A stretch of DNA of 64,000 nucleotides from Bacteroidota bacterium. Lineage in GTDB: Bacteria; Bacteroidota; Bacteroidia; Palsa-965. The position numbers and the translations under genes are program-made. Below the pieces are notes generated by a model. It was not told where the DNA came from. It searched no databases and saw only the letters and a program-made list of their open reading frames with translations. The stretch's first letter is position 1, and every line of letters begins with the position of its first letter. The stretch is from NCBI GenBank assembly GCA_006218065.1, contig VBWE01000001.1:13099-77098 (forward strand). Direction: 5' to 3'. Positions 59,558-64,000 of the stretch are shown piece by piece.

Positions 59558-62500
59558 ATGAATAAATATACCGAATACAAACAGCTGAACCTTCCCGCAT
59601 TGGCCAAAGAAGTGCTGGAGGAATGGGACCGGAACGCTGTTTTTGAAAAAAGCATCACCACCCGTGAAGGCGCAGAGCCTTTCGTGTTTTATGAAGGACC
59701 GCCTTCGGCAAACGGCATGCCCGGCATTCACCACGTGATGGCGCGTTCCATCAAGGATATTTTCTGCCGTTACCAGACACTGAAAGGCAAGCAGGTGAAA
59801 CGCAAAGCCGGCTGGGATACGCACGGACTGCCCATCGAACTGAGCGTGGAAAAACGGCTGGGCATTACCAAAGAAGATATCGGTAAAAAAATCACCGTCG
59901 AGCAGTACAACGAAGAGTGCCGTAAGGACGTGATGAAGTACACCGACCTCTGGGAAAACGTAACGCGCCAGATGGGTTACTGGGTGGATATGAAAGACCC
60001 GTACATCACCTACGAAAACAAATACATCGAAAGTGTATGGTGGCTGCTTGGCGAACTTTACAAAAAGAATCTTCTTTATAAAGGCTACACCATCCAGCCG
60101 TATTCCCCTGCCGCCGGTACGGGACTTTCCTCGCACGAACTGAACCAGCCCGGCTGCTACCGGAACGTGAAAGATCGCACGGCGACGGCGATGTTTAAAC
60201 TAACCGAACCACTTCCCCTCTCTGCAGGAGAGGGGGCAGGGGGTGAGGTCTTTATACTGGCCTGGACCACCACGCCGTGGACGCTTCCGTCGAACACCGC
60301 TCTCGCTGTAGGAAATAAAATCACCTACGTGCTGGTGAAAACATACAATGCGTACAGCCATCAGCAGATTCATGTAGTGCTTGCGAAAGACCGGCTGGCA
60401 GCATACTTCCCGGAAAAAAATGCGGCGCTGGATTTTGCAGCATACAAAGCCGGTGATAAAAATATTCCGTTCCAGGTCCTCGGAGAATTCACCGGCGCCG
60501 ATCTCGTCGGACTACGTTACGAACAACTGCTGCCCTTCGCGCTCCCGCATGAAAATGCAGACAAAGCATTCCAGGTTATCGCCGGCGATTTCGTTACTAC
60601 GAGCGACGGTACCGGTATCGTGCACATTGCACCCACTTTCGGAGCGGATGATATGCGCGCCGCAAAAGCCGCGGGTGTTCCGCCCATGCTCGTGATGGAC
60701 GAAACCGGTAAAGCCGTTCCGCTGGTCGATCTCACCGGCCGTTTCCGCAAAGAAGTCAGCGATCCTGTTTTCGGTCTCGCCGGCGAATTCGTGAAAGAAG
60801 ATTATCTCAGCGAAAAAGAAAAAGCCGCCGAACTCGCGAAACAGAAAGAAATGCTGAAAAGTATCATCTCCGATACCAGCAAGCTGCATTACCTGAGTGT
60901 GGATGAGCGCATCGTGCTGAAACTGCAGAACGAAAACAAGCTCTTCAAAAAAGAAACCTACGAACACAATTACCCGCACTGCTGGCGTACGGACAAACCG
61001 GTACTGTATTACCCGCTCGACAGTTGGTTCATCAAAGTCACCGACTGCAAAGAACGGATGGTGGAACTGAACAAAACCATCAACTGGAAACCGGAAAGTA
61101 CCGGCACGGGCCGTTTCGGCGAATGGCTGAACAACCTGCAGGACTGGAACCTTTCCCGTTCGCGTTTCTGGGGAATCCCGATCCCGATCTGGACCAGTGA
61201 GGACCGCAGCGAGCAGATCTGCATCAGTTCGCTCGAACAGATGAAAGCGGAAGTGGACAACGCCGTGAAAACCGGCGTGATGAAAAACAATCCGCTGGAA
61301 AAATTTACTCCCGGCGATTTTTCGAAAACGAATTACGATGTGTTCGATATGCACCGTCCGTATGTGGACGAAATCGTGCTCGAAAAAAACGGCAAAAAAC
61401 TTTTCCGCGAGACCGACCTGATCGACGTATGGTTCGACTCGGGTGCGATGCCGTATGCGCAGTTGCATTATCCGTTTGAAAACAAGGACGCGATCAAAAG
61501 CCCATACATGGCCCTTCCCGGGGGGAAGGGTGAAAAACCGGGATACCATACCGCACGGGCCTCCATGTATGGGCTTTTGAAGGAATTCGCGAAAGAGAAG
61601 AAAAAAGAACAAACAGAAGCCGAAGAAATTCTTTGGAAACAACTCAAAGGAAAAAAACTGGCCGACTATAAGTTTCGCAGGCAGCATGTCATTGACGAGT
61701 TCATTGTTGACTTTGTTTGTTTGTCAAGACGCCTTGTGGTTGAAGTTGATGGCGGCTATCACATGCGCCCGGAAGTTGCCGAAGCGGATCAGATGCGAAC
61801 TGAAATCCTGGAAAGTTTAGGCTACCAGGTAATCAGATTTACGAACGACGAAGTCGTGAGTGATATCGAAAACGTGCTCCTCAAATTAAAGAACCGGCTC
61901 GACACCCTTCCCCCGGGGGGGGGCCGGGGATGGGCTTTTCCCGCCGATTTCATCGCTGAAGGCGTTGACCAGACCCGCGGCTGGTTTTACACGCTGCACG
62001 CCATCGCCGCGATGCTTTTCGACAGCGTGGCTTATAAAGCGGTTGTCTCCAACGGCCTGGTGCTCGATAAAGAAGGAAAGAAAATGAGCAAGCGTCTCGG
62101 CAATGCCGTTGATCCGTTTGCCTGTCTCGATAAATACGGTCCCGATGCCACGCGCTGGTATATGATCACAAGCGCCGCACCCTGGGAGAATCTGAAATTC
62201 AACTGGGATAATATCAAAAATGAAAAAGGCGAAATCGTCGACGGAAAATCGGACGCGATCGTGGATGTGCAGCGCGGTTTTTTCGGGACGCTTTATAATA
62301 CGTACCAGTTTTTCGCACTCTATTCCAACATCGACGGCTTCAGTTATGCGGAGCCCGATGTACCGATGAAAGACCGCGCGGAAATAGATCGCTGGATTTT
62401 GTCGGAACTGCATTCGCTTATCAAAACGGTTGATGCGGCCTATTCGGATTATGAACCGACCAAAGCGGGAAAAGCGATCGAGTATTTCCTGGACGAGCAC

Positions 62501-63496
62501 CTGAGCAACTGGTACGTGCGTTTATGCCGCCGCCGTTTCTGGAAGGGCGAATACTCGCAGGATAAAATTGCGGCTTACCAGACGCTTTATACCTGCCTGG
62601 AAACGCTGGCTTTGCTGGCTTCGCCGATTGCGCCGTTTTTCATGGACCGGCTTTTCAACGACCTGAACAAGGTAACGGGCAGGCACAAGGCCATTTCCGT
62701 CCACCTGGCCGATTTCCCGGTTGCGGACGAAACGATGATTGACAAAATGCTGGAAGAGCGCATGGAAATGGCCCAGCAGGCCGCTTCACTGGTGCTTTCG
62801 CTGCGCAAAAAGCTCAATATCCGCGTGCGGCAACCCCTGGCGCGCATCATGGTACCGGTGCTCGATACCCATTTCCGGGAGCAGCTGGACCTGGTCAAAA
62901 ACCTTGTTTTGAGCGAGGTGAACGTCAAAAACCTGGAATACATCACCGAAACGGGCGTATTTGTCCGGAAAATCAAGCCCGATTTCAAGGCGCTGGGGCC
63001 GCGGGCGGGCAAGCAGATGAAGGCGGTTGCGGCGGCGGTAACGGCTTTTTCGCAGGCCGATATCGCCCGGCTGGAAGCCGACGGTTTTTATGACCTGCAG
63101 CTGCCGGAAGGCCCGTTCCGGCTGGGTTTGAGCGATGCGGAGATCACCTCGCAGGACATCCCCGGGTGGGAAGTGGCTTCGCAGGGTCGGCTTACCGTAG
63201 CCCTCGATACGGCGATCAGTCCCGAACTGAAAGATGAAGGCATTGCCCGGGAACTGGTGAACCGTATTCAGAACATCAGGAAAGACAAGGCTTTCGACGT
63301 TACCGACAAAATAGCGGTGAAGATCAAAGCAAATAATTTCATCGAATCCGCTGTAAATAATAATTTCAATTATATTTGCTCGGAAACTCTTGCAGTCACG
63401 CTCGAACTGGTCAGCGAAATTCCTAATGACGACGCTGTTTTCGTGGAGGTTGACGAAGAGATAAACACACTCGTAAAAATTACCAAATACAACTAA
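59558..63496 (+). CDS. ileS: Isoleucyl-tRNA synthetase carrying an in-frame DUF559 nuclease element
   Basis: 1312 aa, against roughly 1150 usual in Bacteroidota. The signature GIHHV (56-60) stands for HIGH, GWDTHGLPIE follows, the editing domain is in the middle, and KMSKR is at 842-846. Two foreign segments interrupt the frame without breaking it. Residues ~216-230 (EPLPLSAGEGAGGE) are a translated REP-type palindrome just before ILAWTTTPWTLPSNTALAVG. Residues 647-794 are a complete mobile element between YPFENKDAI and PADFIAEGVDQTRGW, a loop of the catalytic domain. If both are removed, length and sequence continuity become normal. The enzyme charges tRNA-Ile and is essential, so the inserted protein must be tolerated or removed. 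Confidence 0.95.
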   Translation: MNKYTEYKQLNLPALAKEVLEEWDRNAVFEKSITTREGAEPFVFYEGPPSANGMPGIHHVMARSIKDIFCRYQTLKGKQVKRKAGWDTHGLPIELSVEKRLGITKEDIGKKITVEQYNEECRKDVMKYTDLWENVTRQMGYWVDMKDPYITYENKYIESVWWLLGELYKKNLLYKGYTIQPYSPAAGTGLSSHELNQPGCYRNVKDRTATAMFKLTEPLPLSAGEGAGGEVFILAWTTTPWTLPSNTALAVGNKITYVLVKTYNAYSHQQIHVVLAKDRLAAYFPEKNAALDFAAYKAGDKNIPFQVLGEFTGADLVGLRYEQLLPFALPHENADKAFQVIAGDFVTTSDGTGIVHIAPTFGADDMRAAKAAGVPPMLVMDETGKAVPLVDLTGRFRKEVSDPVFGLAGEFVKEDYLSEKEKAAELAKQKEMLKSIISDTSKLHYLSVDERIVLKLQNENKLFKKETYEHNYPHCWRTDKPVLYYPLDSWFIKVTDCKERMVELNKTINWKPESTGTGRFGEWLNNLQDWNLSRSRFWGIPIPIWTSEDRSEQICISSLEQMKAEVDNAVKTGVMKNNPLEKFTPGDFSKTNYDVFDMHRPYVDEIVLEKNGKKLFRETDLIDVWFDSGAMPYAQLHYPFENKDAIKSPYMALPGGKGEKPGYHTARASMYGLLKEFAKEKKKEQTEAEEILWKQLKGKKLADYKFRRQHVIDEFIVDFVCLSRRLVVEVDGGYHMRPEVAEADQMRTEILESLGYQVIRFTNDEVVSDIENVLLKLKNRLDTLPPGGGRGWAFPADFIAEGVDQTRGWFYTLHAIAAMLFDSVAYKAVVSNGLVLDKEGKKMSKRLGNAVDPFACLDKYGPDATRWYMITSAAPWENLKFNWDNIKNEKGEIVDGKSDAIVDVQRGFFGTLYNTYQFFALYSNIDGFSYAEPDVPMKDRAEIDRWILSELHSLIKTVDAAYSDYEPTKAGKAIEYFLDEHLSNWYVRLCRRRFWKGEYSQDKIAAYQTLYTCLETLALLASPIAPFFMDRLFNDLNKVTGRHKAISVHLADFPVADETMIDKMLEERMEMAQQAASLVLSLRKKLNIRVRQPLARIMVPVLDTHFREQLDLVKNLVLSEVNVKNLEYITETGVFVRKIKPDFKALGPRAGKQMKAVAAAVTAFSQADIARLEADGFYDLQLPEGPFRLGLSDAEITSQDIPGWEVASQGRLTVALDTAISPELKDEGIARELVNRIQNIRKDKAFDVTDKIAVKIKANNFIESAVNNNFNYICSETLAVTLELVSEIPNDDAVFVEVDEEINTLVKITKYN
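60203..60250 (+). repeat. REP-type palindrome, family 2, inserted in frame in ileS
   Basis: CCGAACCACTTCCCCTCTCT continues with GCAGGAGAGGGG and ends GGGGGTGAGGT. It is nearly identical to the intergenic copy at 40191-40235, with two extra bases. It encodes the peptide EPLPLSAGEGAGGE in the IleS frame, in a loop in front of the conserved AWTTTPW strand. Confidence 0.85.
61496..61939 (+). mobile_element. 444-bp DUF559 nuclease element with inverted terminal repeats, inserted in frame in ileS
   Basis: The ends are inverted repeats of 37 bp (61496-61532 and 61903-61939), identical at 31 of 37 positions without gaps. The outer end is AAAAGCCCAT and the inner end GGGGGAAGGGTG. The length is exactly 148 codons and the element begins and ends on codon boundaries of ileS. 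Inside is a nuclease frame (see separate entry). I counted G+C at 49 of 120 in 61621-61740 against 62 of 120 in 61021-61140. There is no transposase and no intein motif. A longer nested hairpin (CCCATACATGG / CCATGTATGGG, 61501-61573) includes the left end. No clear target duplication is visible. Confidence 0.85.
61565..61939 (+). CDS. DUF559/Vsr-like PD-(D/E)XK endonuclease domain within IleS
   Basis: The domain corresponds to IleS residues 670-794; an in-frame ATG at 61565 would allow separate translation but no internal stop ends it. Conserved DUF559 features are all present: KEFAKEKKKEQTEAEEILW, then KFRRQHVIDEFIVDF (Asp in the active site), LVVEVDGGYH (Glu-x-Asp-Gly-Gly, His) and VIRFTNDEVVSDIENVL at the end. 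The family shares the fold of very-short-patch-repair endonucleases. Its natural target is unknown. Nothing suggests a degenerate nuclease, so it may still be active within the synthetase. Confidence 0.85.
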
Positions 63497-63510
63497 AACA
63501 CACCTGATCC

Positions 63511-64000
63511 ATGGCAAAGAAGGCAAAGAAAGCAGCTAAAAAAGCGGCTAAGAAGCCCGCCAAGAAAGCCAAGAAGGCAGCTCCGAAGAAAAAAGCGGCT
63601 AAAAAAGCAGCGCCCAAGAAAAAAGCAGCTCCTAAAAAGAAAGCCGCTAAAAAGGCAGCGCCGAAAAAGGTGAAAAAAGCGGCGAAAAAGGCAGCTCCCA
63701 AGAAAAAGGCGGCGCCGAAAAAAGCGGCTAAAAAAGCAGCTCCGAAGAAAAAAGCAGCTCCTAAAAAAGCAGCGAAAAAGGCAGCTCCCAAGAAAAAAGC
63801 AGCTCCTAAAAAAGCAGCAGCCCCAAAAAAGGCCGCCGCTCCAAAAAAGGCAGCAGCTCCCAAGGCGCCCGCAGCTCCTAAAAAAGCGGCGGCTCCGAAG
63901 AAACCGGCAGCTCCTAAACCGAAACCGGAACCTGTTGTTGAACCCATGATCCCCGCGGATGAACCGATCCAGGAAGCAGCCCTGGACATGGACATGGAAG
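63511..64000 (+). CDS. Lysine/alanine/proline-rich histone H1-like protein (partial; possible DksA/TraR fusion)
   Basis: The ATG is 14 nt after the ileS stop, so the two genes are probably cotranscribed. The first ~140 codons are repeats of KKAAPKKKAA and KKAAAPKK type without any other residue except a single VK. The composition then changes to Pro-rich and acidic (PKPEPVVEPMIPADEPIQ, ALDMDME) where the window ends. In Bacteroidota the gene after ileS is often a TraR/DksA zinc-finger protein with such a tail, so this may be its N-terminal extension; the zinc finger would lie beyond the window. The opposite strand gives only a Phe/Ala-rich shadow. DNA binding is inferred from composition. Confidence 0.75.
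   Translation, partial: MAKKAKKAAKKAAKKPAKKAKKAAPKKKAAKKAAPKKKAAPKKKAAKKAAPKKVKKAAKKAAPKKKAAPKKAAKKAAPKKKAAPKKAAKKAAPKKKAAPKKAAAPKKAAAPKKAAAPKAPAAPKKAAAPKKPAAPKPKPEPVVEPMIPADEPIQEAALDMDME

Noticed and set aside
61496-61939. Intein in IleS
   Set aside because: No N-terminal Cys/Ser splice junction, no intein blocks and no terminal His-Asn. The DUF559 domain alone and the inverted terminal repeats fit a mobile DNA element instead.
61496-61939. Assembly error or frameshift joining a free DUF559 gene to ileS
   Set aside because: The frame is open across both junctions, the length is an exact multiple of three and both ends are inverted repeats. Raw reads would still be needed to exclude misassembly fully.
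63480-63995. Phe/Ala/Gly-rich open frame on the minus strand (looks like a membrane protein)
   Set aside because: It is the complement of the Lys/Ala/Pro repeats of the H1-like gene. The + strand frame has a correct start after ileS. The same applies to the frame at 11018-11224.
1-64000. tRNA or rRNA genes
   Set aside because: I found no cloverleaf-like sequence with conserved GTTCGANTC and CCA-type ends and no rRNA segment; the check was by eye only.

Overview
The window is a 64 kb stretch of a Bacteroidota chromosome with roughly 50% G+C. The evidence is the -7 element TAnnTTTG upstream of many genes, the lack of Shine-Dalgarno reliance, eight secreted proteins with type IX secretion (T9SS) sorting domains, SprB/SBBP/BACON/GEVED/CHU_C domains, and a lysine/alanine-rich histone-like gene directly after ileS. 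I saw no rRNA, tRNA, CRISPR array, prophage or conventional IS transposase.

Layout. 1-10 kb: redoxin, HAD phosphatase, methylmalonyl-CoA epimerase, a secreted protein, a peptide-binding lipoprotein, a DUF4139 protein, a membrane-anchored J-domain protein and TypA/BipA. 10-17 kb: lipoprotein, 38-aa H1-like protein, rRNA m5C methyltransferase, Na+/solute symporter, membrane protein, cupin, and a large helical-repeat protein. 17-36 kb: secreted C10 protease with BACON domains, a 1015-aa cargo protein, a 2096-aa alpha-2-macroglobulin, a nidogen-like cargo, crotonase, RNase HI, a SprB-repeat cargo and a membrane protein with a prion-like tail. 36-46 kb: aspartoacylase-like enzyme, conserved hypothetical, ECF sigma / anti-sigma-TonB pair, lipoproteins, DUF3109 protein, a propeller cargo and a lysyl-oxidase-like cargo. 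46-59 kb: ALDH7 with a TlpA-like thioredoxin, the dxr-rseP group, a 1380-aa SBBP/CHU_C cargo and the second helical-repeat paralogue with a GldM-C-like protein. 59-64 kb: ileS and the start of a long H1-like (perhaps DksA-fused) gene.

The main discovery is inside ileS. The reading frame is interrupted, without being broken, by a 444-bp element (148 codons) with 37-bp inverted terminal repeats. The element encodes a complete DUF559/Vsr-like PD-(D/E)XK nuclease domain. The same ileS also carries a REP-type palindrome read in frame as a short peptide, and a near-identical palindrome lies in an intergenic region at 40.2 kb.

A second possible system is a pair of paralogous cytoplasmic helical-repeat genes. 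Each is divergent from a giant T9SS cargo gene. Each has the same 12-bp motif exactly 82 nt upstream of its start codon, between the two divergent promoters.

Other themes are many genes whose start codon lies only 4-6 nt after TAnnTTTG (predicted leaderless) with a second group at 19 nt, which supports two TTG starts; several REP-like families; and about ten intergenic quasi-palindromes built from short permuted words that differ at every locus.
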